From: Symsagittifera roscoffensis
Taxonomy: Eukaryota > Xenacoelomorpha > Acoela > Convolutidae
NCBI RefSeq assembly: GCF_963678635.1
Contig: NC_087065.1
Location: 38,467,888-38,531,887 of the forward strand
DNA: 64,000 nt
Direction of reading: 5' to 3'
In this document: positions 1 through 13,151 of the stretch, piece after piece
Layout: each line of letters starts with the position of its first letter
How positions within the stretch are numbered: the stretch's first letter is position 1
Made by a program: the position numbers and the translations under genes
The notes under the pieces: generated by a model
What the model was told of the DNA's origin: nothing
The model's database searches: none
Seen by the model: only the letters and a program-made list of their open reading frames with translations

Positions 1-1500
1 TCACTTTTAAAATTGAATTATTTTTCGACCAAAAAAAGTTAGAGATGAAATTGAAAAAAAAACGAAAATTTACTTAATTTGAAAAAATTGATGTCAAACT
101 GCCTTATCCATAGAAACACTTTCTATGAACCTATTCAGAAAGGTTTTGTTGAGCAATGCCGAAAAAATTACCCCTTTTGAGAAAAATTCAAAAAACACAT
201 TTTTGGTTAGCTCAAAAAAGTGGAAAAAGTGGGAAAAGCGGTCTTCAAAACGAAACCATCCAAAAGTTGCATTAACTAACTGCCATTATTTTGTAAATTC
301 AGACCCGCATGCAAAAAATAACGAAAATCCTACAGGAACTTTTTGAGAACAAATTAGTTTCTCCGGAATTTTGGTAGTACTGTTTTTATTACTATAATTA
401 TAATTAAAGTCAAATCTAAAAGTCGTAAAAACTACAATTTTTAATCAATTTTGACAAATAAATGATCAAAACCCACTAAATTGGCTATGGCAAGTTCGAA
501 TATACCATCAGAAACCATTTTTTCCCACTTTTGAAATTTTTCATTTTTTTGAAAATTTATGTTGAGTCACAAACGGGAAAAACCATATTTTTTCAAAATG
601 TCAAAAACAGTTGTTCTTTTCAAGTTAGTTCATAAGGTCACATGTTATGAACCTGTTCAGAATGGTTCTCATGTTCAAAGCCATACAAATTACCCATTTT
701 GAGAAAAATTCAAAAAACACCTTTTTGGTTAACTCAAAAAAGTGGAAAAAGTGGAGAAAGGTGTCTTCAAAACGAAACCATCCAAAAGTGGCATTAACTA
801 ACTGCCATTTTTTTGTAAATTCAGACCCGCATGCAAAAATTTACGAAAATCCTACGTGAAGTTTTTGAGAACAGATTAGTTTCTCGGGAATTTTGGTAGT
901 ACTATTTTTATTACTATAATAATTTTTAAAGTCAAAACTAAAAGTGGTAAAAACTACAATTTTTAATCAATTTTGACAAATTAATGATCAAAACCCACTA
1001 AATTGGCTATGGCAAGTTCGAATGTACCATCAGAAACCATTTTTTCCCATTTTTGAAAATTTTCATTTTTTTGAAATTAAATGTTGAGTCACAAACGGGA
1101 AAAAACAAATTTTTTCAAAAAGTCAAAAAAAAAATATTCCATTTAAACTAATTCATCAGGCTACACGTTAGGAACCTGTTCAGAATGGTTTTCATGATCA
1201 AAGCAGCAAAAGTCACCCATTTTGAGAAAAGTCGAAAAAACACCTTTTTAGTTAACTCAAAAAAGTGGAAAAAGTGGGAAAAGGGGTCTTCAAAATGAAA
1301 CCATCCAAAAATGGCATTAACAAACTGCCATTATTTTCCAAATTCAGACCCGCATGCAAAAAATTAGGAAATTCTGACGTGCGGTTTAGCAGAACTCGAT
1401 AGTTACTAGGAAAATTTACCACTGTAAAAAATTTATTGCCTTTTGACCGGAAGGGGCCCCTACCCCTTCCTAATCGCTTTTTGTGCTACACGCGACCATC
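1..1500 (+). repeat. L unit, 5'-truncated by the window edge
   Basis: It holds three monomers of about 520 bp, anchored by GAACCTRTTCAGAA-like motifs near 127, 648 and 1171. The terminal hairpin is at 1449-1470 (arms GGAAGGGG and CCCCTTCC). The unit ends in CATC at 1497-1500. Small frames near 125-346 and 647-859 are translations of the repeat and recur in other monomers, so I do not call them genes. Confidence 0.8.
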
Positions 1501-3967
1501 TAGCCGGTCAGGTCTGCGTCCCACCCGCCCTCCGTGACTAATCTTGCTTCCGAGACAAGTTTTGTCTTTCACCTTTACCCCATCTCAGGTCAGTTAATCT
1601 TAAAAAAAACCCTACTTGAAACGTTCGCGTTCACATTACCCCCTACGGGCGCAATGGCAAAGCCCATTTTTTCTTCTCACTTAACTTCTTCTCCGAACAG
1701 TTCACATAAAACATTACTATGGTTTTATCTAAAATTTGCCGTGTCCAGCTGCGACTCCGACTTTTTTCACGTCACTGGTGTTCCAACAACAGGACCACAT
1801 GAGATTCCCATTCAGATACTGTCTCAATTTTGAAAATATTGATTTGATTTTTTTTGCCGTTTTTCGTAAAATAAACTAATTACTTCATTCGAATTTAAAA
1901 AAATACCGAAAAACACTTAAAGATAGCAAGACATTATTGTGACTGTCGTCTATATCTGTTCTCTTTGTTGGAGGTCAATGATGCTCCCTAAATGGGACCA
2001 CAAGGGTCCCAGGGAGCATCAATAAAGGCTTTGGATAGTATGCCATTTTTGATTAAGACAAAATCTTTGGCCAATTGTGTTTTTTTTCACAGTCCCTTAT
2101 CCACTGCAAATGTAAAGACTAATTTTTGTTTGAAGTTTTAAAAAATAATAATAACCTTTTCATTTGTGATGACTCGTATCACTCATAAATCAGTGGAAGA
2201 CTCTGATTAACCTTCTCAAGCATGAAAATACATAAAAAAAAGATTCTGGTTATTTCAGACTGCTTTTTTTGTTAAATTTCAGATAGATTTTGAAAAATCT
2301 TTCTTCAAATTGTATGTCTGCCGAAAAAGAACAAAAATTACAAACTGAAACGATTTTGGTTAAATTAAGGCTCTTCACCCACCAAACTCGAAATTGCGAA
2401 GCTGAAACGAACAATCGACAGCCCATTTTATAAGTTTTTTTTTTTTTTTTTTAAACGTGTCATATATTTTCAAAAGCAATATATTAAAGTTTCATTTTTT
2501 ACCAGAAAAGTAAGTCCGAAAAAAACCAGATTTTCAAATACTGTCGAAAAATAAGGTGGCAAGTAGTTTTACCAATGGAATCATAGTATATGATTAAGTT
2601 CAAAATAGTTTTCATTACCATTGACTAGACGCTTACTCAATTTGAGAAATGTCGTTAATAACTTTTTTGGAAACATAAAAAACGGATAATGGAAAAGTTT
2701 TCTTCAAACTTATAGAAAAGAATTTTATGAGAAAAACCATTATTAATATCACGTGTAAATTACGAGAGTAGATTCAGGCCACATGCAAAATTTCAGCAGA
2801 AACACTCAAGCAATTTTGAGAACGAAACAATTGTTCCAGAAATTGACAAAGTAGTGTATACACCAATTTTACCATAAATCGTCAAAATAAAAAAATCGCA
2901 AAAACTACAAATTTTATCCAATTTTGACTTTTAAACACTCTATACCGACTAAATTGACTATGGTAAGCTCGAATCAACCATCAAAAACTATTTTTAATCG
3001 TTTTGAATTTTTTAAGTTTTTTTCCATCAAAAAGTTGAGTCAGAAATGGGAAAAAGGTTTTTTTTTCAGAAAAACAAAAAAAGTTGTTCAAAATCAACTA
3101 AAAATCTAAGCCACATTTTTTGAACCTGCTCAGAATGGTTCTGGTGACCGAAGCCGTAAAAAGTACCCAATTCGAGGAAATTCGAAAATACTCTTTTTTC
3201 AGCACTTTGAAAAAGTGGAAAAATGGAAAAAAAGGTCTTCAAACAAATAGGATGAAAAAGTGATCAGTAAAAGCATCGATGCCGTGTCAAATGAGGATTG
3301 CATGCCAATTTTTGAAACAATCCAACGGGTTTTTTTTAAGAACGAAACCATTTTTTGACAATTTTAGTAGTAGTATTTACACTAATTAGTACCATATATG
3401 GTCAAAATTCAAAAACACAAAAAACTACAATTTTCATCCAATTTTGACCTTCAAATACTCTATACCCACTAAATTGACTATCGGGAGCTCGAATCAACCA
3501 TCAAAAACCACTTTTAATCACTTTCAAAATTTTTTATTTTTTAAATCAAAATGTTGAGTCAGAAATAGGAAAAAACAATTTTTTTCAAAAAGTCAAAAAA
3601 AGTTGTCCCAATTGAATAAACTCACTAAGCCACACTCTATGAACCTGTTCAGAATGGTTTTCATGACCAAAGCCGTAAAAAGTACCCAATTTGAGAAACT
3701 TCGAAAAATCACCTTTTAGTTAACTCAAAAAAGTGGAAAAATCGGGTAAAATGGGCTTCAAACCGATAGGATCGAAAAGTGACCTTTATAAGATATGATT
3801 GCCGTGTCAAATTAGGGCCGCATGCAAAAAATTAGAAAAATTCAACGAAACGTTTTTGAGAACTCGACAAATTTGGTCGTTTTGTTAAAGGTTAAATTTT
3901 AGAAATTTTTTGTCCGGAAGGGGCCCCTTCCCCTTCCTAAATGCTTTTTATGCTACACGCGACCATC
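1501..3967 (+). repeat. L unit, divergent copy (2467 bp)
   Basis: It opens with TAGCCGG and a C-rich leader (CCCACCCGCCCTCC) that is a diverged form of the CCACCC leader of other L units. The internal hairpin at 1979-2021 has arms TGATGCTCCCT and AGGGAGCATCA around an inner GGGACC/GGTCCC stem. Three diverged 520-bp monomers start near 2595, 3122 and 3641. The terminal hairpin at 3916-3937 contains the perfect 16-bp palindrome GGAAGGGGCCCCTTCC. This is the oldest-looking L copy by divergence. Confidence 0.75.
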
Positions 3968-6497
3968 TAGAGGCAGAGCAGGCGCCCCACCCACCCAACC
4001 TGTCTTCTTCACCCACCCACCCAATCAGTCAGGCTTTGTCCACTACTTATTTTTCTCAACTCGATTCATTCCGTAGATGGAATCGAGTTATGATGTGCCC
4101 CAAGACATAAAGATTTGACGAACACGTGTCCCACTATTTGATAGATCATTTTTTGAATCAATTTCTTCTAATTGATTTGCAAACTATGGGCTGGAAATAA
4201 ACATGTGCCTTCATCAAAGATGTCAACAAAGCAAAAAAAGCACTGTGCATGTTCCATATTTGTGTCCCAGTTTTGACAATGGGCAGAAGCAGCAAAAATT
4301 TGAATAATTTTTTAATTAAAATTTATCAAAATTTCTCAGCAATGAAACAAAAACACTCCCCTCAAGTGCAAGTTTTCCAGGAAACTGTAAAAGCTGAAAA
4401 GTAACAATGCAACACATCGGCTGCTCTTTATTCTCTGCTCTTCATTCGAGGTCCCGGATGCCCCGAACTGGGACCACAAGGGTCCCAGGAGGCATCCTAT
4501 ATAAATATAGGCATAAAATAGACTATCATGAAAACCAGAACTCTATCAATTTTTTATTTTTCTTCTCTCTACAAGGGGTATACAATTGCTGTTTTGTTTT
4601 AAAGAGCCTGTTATACTATCAAACAAAACATTACAGTTAAATTATAAATTCAATACTTTTCCGTTTTTGAAACAAAATACTTTATTTTGAACCTCAATTA
4701 AACCCTGTAGCTCAGTACAGTAACAAGGTGAAGTGCACTCTAGCTACACTAGTCAACGCAGTATTTTCTGTGAAAAAATACAACTGAATCTGATTTTTTT
4801 CTAAAAAAGTTTCCGTTGTTTTTCGTTTCGTATATAATTACGATTGGATACTTTATTAGTTGAAATCGAACAGAAACAACTATTAAAAATTTTACCCCCT
4901 TTAATCAGTTTTGACACAAATATACCAGACGCCATTAGTCAAACTATGGCAAGCTCAAATAATGCATCAAAAACACTTTTGTTCAGATTTATTTTTAGTT
5001 TTTCGACCAAAAAAAGTTGGAGTTAAAAATGAGAAAAAAGGTCAAAAAAGAAAAAAAAAAACGATTTTTTCATTATATAAAAAAAAACAATACGTGACAA
5101 ACATTTTTGCCTATAGACACACACTGTAGAAGCCTTATTAGAAGGTCTTCAGGAGCAAAGCCGAAAAAGTCACCCGTTTCGAGAAAAAGGCAAAAAATAT
5201 ATATTTTTGGCTTTTTTACGAAAAAGCTAAAACCGAGAAACATGATCTTGAAAGAGAAACCAATAAAAATTAGTAACAAACTGCCAATACTCTATCAATT
5301 GAAGATCTCGTTGAAAAAAATTAGAGACTTTCTACGGGGAGTTTTTGAAAACAGATCAGTTTCTCCGAATCTTTGTAGTACTATTTTATCACTATAGTAA
5401 TAAATAAAGTCAAATCTAAAAGTCAAAAAAACTACAATTTTTATTCATTTTTGACAAAAGAATGGTCAAAACCCACTAAATTGACTATGGCCAGCTGAAA
5501 TATGTCATCAGAAATCATTTTATCTCACTTTTCAAAGTATCAATTTTTTTCAAAATAAATGTTGAGTCACTAACGGGAAAAACCGATTTTTTTCAAAAAG
5601 TCAAAGAAAACTGTTCCATTTATTGTAATTTACTAGGTGACATTTTTTGAACCTGTTTTGAATGGTTTTGATGTTCAAAGCCGTTAAATCTACTTATTTT
5701 GAGAAAAATTGAAAAAAAAAACTTTTGGTTAACCAAAAAAAAGGAAAAATGGGAATAGGGGTCTTCAAAAAGATACCATCCAAAAGTGGTAATAACAAAC
5801 TACCACTATTTTGTCATGTCAGACCTGCATGCGAACAATAAGAAAACTCTGACGAGAATTTTTTGAGAACAGACTAGTTTTCCCGGAATTTTCGTAGTAC
5901 TATATTGTTTACTATAGTAATCATTAAAGTCAAACCTAAAAATCGTAACAGCTACAATTTTTGTTCAATTTTGACAATTTAATGATCAAAACCCACTAAA
6001 TTTACTACGGCAAGGTGAAATACACTCTCAGAAATCTTTTTTTCTCATTTTTGAATTTTTTTATTTTTTTGAGGAAAAATGTTGAGTCAGAAAAGGGAAA
6101 AATCAATTTTTTTAAAAAAGTCAAAAGAAAGTGTTCCTTTCAAATTAATTCATTAGGCCACACTTTATGAACCTGTTCAAAACGGTTTTCATGTCCAAAG
6201 CCGTAAAAAATACCCATTTTGAGAAAAGTCGAAAAAACACTATTTTAGTTAACGCAAAAAAGTGGAAAAAGTGGGAAAAATGGTCTTCAAAATGAAACCA
6301 TCAAAAAGTGGCATTAACAAACTGCCATTATTTTGTCAATTCAGACCCGCATGCAAAAATTGAGGAAGTTCTGACGAGACGTTTTGTAGAACGTGAAAGT
6401 TTCCAGCAAAAAGGTACATGTATAATTTTTATAGTACTTTTGCACGGGAGGGGCCCCTACCCCTCCCTAATTGCTTTTTTTGCTACACGCGACCATC
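3968..6497 (+). repeat. L unit (2530 bp)
   Basis: It starts TAGAGGCAGAGC, followed by two blocks of CCACCCACCC. The internal hairpin at 4456-4497 has outer arms GGATGCC and GGCATCC and inner arms CTGGGACC and GGTCCCAG. Monomers of about 520 bp start near 5120, 5648 and 6170. The terminal hairpin at 6446-6467 has arms GGGAGGGG and CCCCTCCC, a paired change from the GGAAGGGG/CCCCTTCC form. The unit ends in CATC. Confidence 0.8.
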
Positions 6498-8714
6498 TAG
6501 CACCCTCAAGGTCACGTGACTTAATTTTGTTTTTGGTATTTTCTGAAACCAAAAGAGAGCGTGGTCATGAATTCAAATCATGTGCTCAAGCAAATACGTG
6601 AACTTCTACGCATTCCCATTCGCAATGCGCCCTTCGGGGGCAAATGCCAATGCTCAATTAATTTTGCCAGGTGAAAAAAAAAATATTTAAAAAGTTCTGC
6701 TAAACTTTATTTTAAACTACCACCAAAAAACGCAAAGATTTCAAAGTGTAAAACAATCAAATTTTTGCCAATACCGGGCTTGCAATGAGACTGATGTTGG
6801 CAAAAGTAAAATAGAAAATGTAGAAAATGGAAAGAAAAAAATTGTTCAAAATAAGAACGCAACATCAAAAACTTATTTGATCTCCGCTCAAATCATAATT
6901 CAGATCAGGCTGATTTCAGATTTTAAGAGTAGAATTTACGGTTACGGCTGCTACCTCTACAGGTCCCAGAGGGACCGAGTGAGCATCCTACCTCGATCCA
7001 GGTTAACGGATAGCTGTTCTTAATTTTTCACAAATTTTTTTTTCTCTAATGCTTGTTTTCACTTCCTCATGAGAAGCTGTATTAATTTTTACAAAAATTT
7101 ATTTTATCCATCAATGCTTCCAAGAACAACTGATTTTAGGCGATTACAAATGCGGTTGTTGAAACTAGTAAGGGATAATGATGAGAAAAATTGTAAGTTT
7201 TCAAATGAATTTAAAAACAGTTTTTTTCCTTTTTTTCTTTTGTAAATCGGGAGAAATGAATCAGTTTTTTTTTAAGTTTTCCTCGCACCACCCACTGTTC
7301 CTAAGTAATGAAGATTCCTGTTCTAGCCGTTTATAACACTTTGGCAGAAAAAACATCAATATGATGTAAAATGTTTTAAAAAAGAGAAAAATTTAAAAAT
7401 TATGTTTTTTTTAAAAAATCAAAAAATTGTAATTTTCAAAATTGAAAAAAAGTAAAAGTTAATTGCATATTACGATTCACCGTACCCAACTTAGTGGGTA
7501 TAGCATTTTAAATTACCAAAAAATGTTGAAAATTGTAGATTTTATGAAGTTTTCATTTTGGCTATTTTTCCTTGTCGCCTCCACTTAAGGCACCTTTGAG
7601 CCAACTTGAGAAACTGGAACCTAAACAAGCTATACAGATAGTCTCAATGAGCCATTTTCAGCGTGATAACACGCCTGGAAGAAAAAAAAACTCCAGAAAA
7701 GAAAGAAAATTTTGAACTTTAACCTTTTTTCTTCTTCAAATGGCGATACTTAGAATAATTTTTCAGCTGAAAAGTTCAAAAGAAATCAAAAAATTCAAAT
7801 TTTGAAAATTTTTTTAAAAAATCTCATCAGTCTGTTTATTGGAGTCTTCCAGGTTTTGAGAGATCTTATCTGGCGGCTAACAACAAAAGGATCATTTATT
7901 ATAAAAATTTGAGAAAGGTCAAAAAAACATGTTTTTTCGACTTTTTTGACAGAATTTCGAAAGCAATATCTTGGCAAAAAACAAGAATGAGGGCCTAAAA
8001 TTAGTACAAACAGTACTCCCACATAAGGTACATTAGGTTGGAAACAAAAAATTTACTCTGACTCAAAAATCGTTTTTTAACTTTATTTCTGAACAAGAAA
8101 TTGAAAAGAAATCAAAAACTTAAAAATTTTTTGAAAAAAATGATTGTTTTGAAAAAGTGCCAATTTTTAGCTGAAACTTTTCATTTTAGCTAATAAAGCC
8201 AGAGCAATGCCCTTTAAGCTCAAATAAATTAATTATGCAAATTATTTTCAAGTTTTTTCGTTAAAGCCTTTTATTTTGAAAAAGTATTCAAAAATGGGTA
8301 AAAAAAAGTCAAAAAAATCAATTTTCTCCGATTCAAAAACCTCCACTACCATGATGATTAGTGCGTTAGATAGGACTGCTGAGATCAATTTAGACGTTCT
8401 TTCATAAATATATCAAAATTTTTACTTATTTTTGAGAATTAAGCAGAATAAAAACTCTTCCCAAATTGGGCAAAAAGCCCAAATTAGCCCAAACACCTGT
8501 TAAAAATTGTTGGGTCAAAAAGTCACAAAAGGAAACCCCTATTTGTTTGACATTTTAGGGCCGCATGCAAAAAATTAGACCAATCTAACCTGACAATTTC
8601 GAGAATCGACTTTTTTGCAAAATTTCTCTATAGTCCATTTGAGGGATATTACTTGTACCGGTGGGGGCCCCTACCCCACCTCAAAAAATTTTGTAATGCT
8701 GGAACGCGGCCACC
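6498..8714 (+). repeat. S unit 1 (2217 bp)
   Basis: It starts TAGCACCCTCAAGG with a CACGTG site close by. The GCGCCCTTCGGG element near 6630 has lost its perfect arms in this copy. The internal hairpin is at 6946-6988 (GGTCCC/GGGACC core flanked by GGCTGC and GCATCC). The rest is AT-rich DNA without coding potential. The terminal hairpin at 8660-8680 has arms GGTGGGG and CCCCACC, and the unit ends in CACC. Confidence 0.85.
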
Positions 8715-10935
8715 TAGCACCCTCAAGGTCACGTGTTGGATTTTTGTTTTTGGTATTTTCTGAAAACAAAAGAGAGCGTGGTCATGCATCGACATCATGT
8801 GCTCAAGCAAAAACGTGGACTTCTACGCATTCCCATTCGCAATGCGCCCTTCGGGCGCAAATGCCAATGCTCAATTAATTTTGCCAGGTGAAAAAATATA
8901 TTAATTAAAAAGTTCTCCTAAACTTTATTTTCAACTACCACCAAAAAACGCAAAGACTTCAAGGTGTAAAACTATCAAATTTTGGCCAATACCGGACTGG
9001 CAATGAGACTGATGTTGGCAAAAGTAAAATAGAAAATGAAGAAAATGGAAAGAAAAAAATTGTTGAAAATAAGAACGCAACATCAAAAACTTATTTGATC
9101 TCCGCTCAAATCATAATTCAGATCAGGCTGATTTCAGATTTTAAGCGTAGAATTTACGGTTACGGCTGCTCCCTCTACAGGTCCCAGAGGGACCGAGTGA
9201 GCATCCTACCTCGATCCAGGTTAACGGATAGTTGTTCTTAATTTTTCACAAAATTTTTTTACACTAATGCTTGTTTTCAATTCCTCATGAGAAGCTGTAT
9301 TAATTTTAAAAAAATTGATTTTATTAATCAATGCTTCCAAGAACAACTGATGTTAGGTGGTTACAAATGCGGTTGTTGAAAACTAGTAAGGGATAATGAT
9401 GAGAAAAATTGTAAGTTTTCAAATGAATTGAAAAACGGTTTTTTTCCTTTGTTTCTTTTGTAAATCGTTAGAAATGAATCTTTTTTTTGTTCAAGTTTTG
9501 CTCGCACCACCCACTGTTCTTAAGTAATGAAGATTCCTTCTCTAGCCGTTTATAACACTTTGGCAGAAAAAACATCAATATGATGTAAAATGTTTTAAAA
9601 AAGAGAAAAATTCAAAAATTATGTTTTTTTTTTTAAAATCAAAAAATTTTTAATTTTCAAAATTGAAAAAAAGTGAAAATTAATTGCATATTACGATTCA
9701 GCGTACCCAACTTAGTGGGTCTAGCATTTTAAATTACCAAAAAATGTTGAAAATTGTAGATTTTATGAAGTTTTCATTTTGGCTATTTTTCCTTTTCGCC
9801 TCCACTTAAGGCACCTTTGAGCCAACTTGAGAAACTGGAACCTAAACAAGCTATACAGATAGTCTGAATGAGCCATTTTCAGCGTGATAACACCCCTGGA
9901 AGAAAAAAAACTGCAGAAAATAAAGGGAATTTTGAACTTTAACCTTTTTTTTTCTTCAAATGGCGATACTTAGAATAATTTTTCAGCTGAAAAGTTCAAA
10001 AAAAATCAAAAAATTCAAATTTTGAAAAAATTTGTAAAAAAATCTCATCAGTCTGTTTATTGGAGTCTTCGAGGTTTTGGGAGACCTTATCTGGCGGCTA
10101 ACAACAAGTGGGTCACTTATTTTAAAATTTTGAGGAAGGTCAAAAAAACCTGTTTTTACGACTTTTTAGACAGAAATCCGAAAGCAATATCTTGGCTTAA
10201 AACAAAAATGAGGGCCTAAAAATAGTACAAACAGTACTCCTACATAAAGTACATTAGGTTGGAAACAAAAAATTGACTCTGATTCAAAAATCGTTTTTTA
10301 ACTTTATTTCTGAACAAAAAATTGTAAAAAAATCAAAAACTTAAAAATTTTTTGAAAAAAATGATTGTTTCGAAAAAGTGCCAATTTTCAGCTGAAACTT
10401 TTCATTTTAGCTAAAAAAGCCAGAGCAAGGCCCTTTAAGCTGAAATAAATAAATTAAGCAAATTAATTTCAAGTTTTTTCGTTAAAGGCTTTTATTTTGA
10501 AAAAGTATTCAAAAATGGGTAAAAAAAAGTCAAAAAAATCAATTTTCTCAGATTCAAAAACCTCCACCACCATGATGATTAGTTCGCTAGATAGGACTGC
10601 TGAAATCAATTTAGACGTATTTTCATAAGCATATCAAAAATTTTACTTATTTTTGAGAATTAAGCAAAATAAAAACTTTTCCCAAATTGGGCAAAAAGCC
10701 CAAATTAGCCCAAACACCTGTTAAAAATTGTTGGGTCGAAAAATCACAAAAGGAAACCCCTATTCATTTGACATTTTAGGGCCGCATGCAAAAAATTAGA
10801 CCATTCTAACCTGACAATTTCGAGAATCGACTTTTTTGCAAAATTTCTCTATAGTCCATTTGAGGGATATTACTTGTACCGGTGGGGGCCCCTACCCCAC
10901 CTCAAAAAATTTTGTAATGCTGGAACGCGGCCACC
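8715..10935 (+). repeat. S unit 2 (2221 bp)
   Basis: It has the same plan as S unit 1. It carries a perfect short hairpin GCGCCC-TTC-GGGCGC near 8844-8858, the internal hairpin at 9164-9206 and the terminal hairpin at 10881-10901. It ends in CACC at 10932-10935. Confidence 0.85.
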
Positions 10936-13151
10936 TAGCACCCTCAAGGTCACGTGACTTATTTTTGTTTTGGGAATTTTCTGAAACCAAAAGAGAGCCT
11001 GGTCATGCATCGACATCACATCATGTGCTCAAGCAAATACGTGGACTTCTACGCATTCCCATTCGCAGTGCGCCCTTCGGGCGCAAATGCCAATGCTCAA
11101 TTAATTTCGCCAGGTGAAAATTTTTTAAAGAAAAATTCTGATAAATTTTAACTTAAACTACCATCAAAAAACGCAAAGATTTCAAAGTGTGAAACAATCA
11201 AGTTTTTGCTATTACCGGGCATGTAGTGAGACTGAATCCGGCAAAAATAAATTGAAAAACGAAGGAAATGGAAAGAAAAAAATTGTTCAAAATAAGAACG
11301 CAACCTCAAAAACTTATTTGATCTCCGCTAAGGTCATAATTCCGATCAGGCTGATTTCAGATTTTAAGCGTACAATTTACGGTTACGGCTGCTCCCTCTA
11401 CAGGTCCCAGAGGGACCGAGTGAGCATCCTACCTCGATCCAGGTTAACGGATAGTTGTTCTTAATTTTTCACAAATTTTTTTTTCACTAATGCTTGTTTT
11501 CATTTCCTCATGAGAAGCTGTATTAAATTTAAAAAAATTGATTTTATTAATCAATGCTTCCAAGAACAACTGATGTTAGGCGGTTGCAAATGCGGTTGCT
11601 GAAAACTAGTAAGGGATAATGATGAGAAAAATTGTAAGTTTTCAAATGAATTTAAAAACAGTTTTTTTCTTTTTTCTTTTGTAAATCGGGAGAAATGAAT
11701 CATTTTTTTTAAAAGTTTTCCTCGCACCAACCACTGTTCTTAAGTAATGAAGATTCCTGTTCTAGCCGTTTATAACACTTTGGCAGAAAAAACATCAATA
11801 TGATGTAAAATGTTTTAAAAAAGAGAAAAATTTAAAAATTATGTTTTTTTTTAAAAATCAAAAATTTGTAATTTTCAAAATTGAAAAAAAGTGAAAATTA
11901 ATTGCATATTACAATTCAGCGTACCCATTTTAGTGGGTATAGCATTTTGAATCACCAAAAAATGTTACAAATTGTAGATTTTATGAAGTTTTCATTTTGG
12001 CTATTTTTCCTTGTCGCCTCCACTTAAGGCACCTTTCAGCCAACTTGAGAAACTGGAACCTAAACAAGCTATACAGATAGTCTGAATGAGCCATTTTCAG
12101 CGTGATAACACGCTTGGAAGAAAAAAAACTGCAGAAAAGAAAGGAAATTTTGAACTTTAACCTTTTTTCTTCTTCAAATGGCGATACTTAGAATAATTTT
12201 TCAGCTGAAAAGTTCAAAAAAAATCAAAAAATTCAAATTTTGAAAAATTTTTAAAAAAATCTCATCAGTCTGTTTATTGGAGTCTTCGAGGTTTTGGGAG
12301 ACCTTATCTGGCGGCTAACAACAAGTGGATCACTTATTTTAAATTTTTGAGAAAGGTCAAAAAAACCTGTTTTTACGATTTTTTAGACAGAATTCCGAAA
12401 GCAATATCTTGGCTAAAAACAAAAATGAGGGCCTAAAAATAGTACAAACAGTACTCCCACATAAAGTACATTAGGTTGGAAAGAAGAAATTGACTCTGAT
12501 TCAAAAATCGTTTTATAACTTTATTTCTGAACAAAAAATTGTATAAAAATCAAAAACTGAAAAATTTTTTGAAAAAAATGATTGTTTTGAAAAAGTGCCA
12601 ATTTTTAGCTGAAACTTTTCATTTTAGCTAAAAAAGCCAGAGCAAGGCCCTTTAAGCTCAATTAAATTAATTAAGCAAATTATTTTCAAGTTTTTTCGTT
12701 AAAGGCTTTTATTTTGAAAAAGTATTCAAAAATGGGGAAAAAAAAGTCAAAAAAATCAATTTTCTCAGATTCAAAAACCTCCACCACCATGATGATTAGT
12801 TCGCTAGATAGGACTGCTGAAACCAATTTAGACGTATTTTCATAAGTATATCAAAATTTTTATTTATTTTTGAGAATTAAGCAAAATAAAAACTTTTCCC
12901 AAATTGGGCAAAAAGCCCAAATTAGCCCAAACACCTGTTAAAAATTGTTGGGTCGAAAAATCACAAAAGAAAACCCCTATTCGTTTGACATTTTAGGGCC
13001 GCATGCAAAAAATTAGACCAATCTAACCTGACAATTTCGAGAATCAACTTTTTTGTCAAAATTCTCTAAAGACCAATTTAGGGAGATTACTTGTACCGGT
13101 GGGGGCCCTACCCCACCTAAAAAATTTTTGAAATGCTGGAACGCGGCCACC
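10936..13151 (+). repeat. S unit 3 (2216 bp)
   Basis: The internal hairpin is at 11387-11429 and the terminal hairpin at 13098-13117. The terminal loop is one base shorter than in S units 1 and 2. A GCGCCC/GGGCGC hairpin lies near 11070. No coding signal is seen. Confidence 0.85.

Noticed and set aside
125-859. Small frames starting MNLFRKV and MNLFRMV as possible paralogous genes
   Set aside because: They are the same segment of the 520-bp monomer, recur with stops and shifts in other monomers, and consist mainly of K, N, S and F from AT-rich repeats.
4686-4760. TGTAGCTCAGTACAGT near 4710 as a tRNA internal promoter
   Set aside because: No B box, no acceptor stem and no cloverleaf; the same stretch recurs near 16110 and 20830 as part of the L unit.
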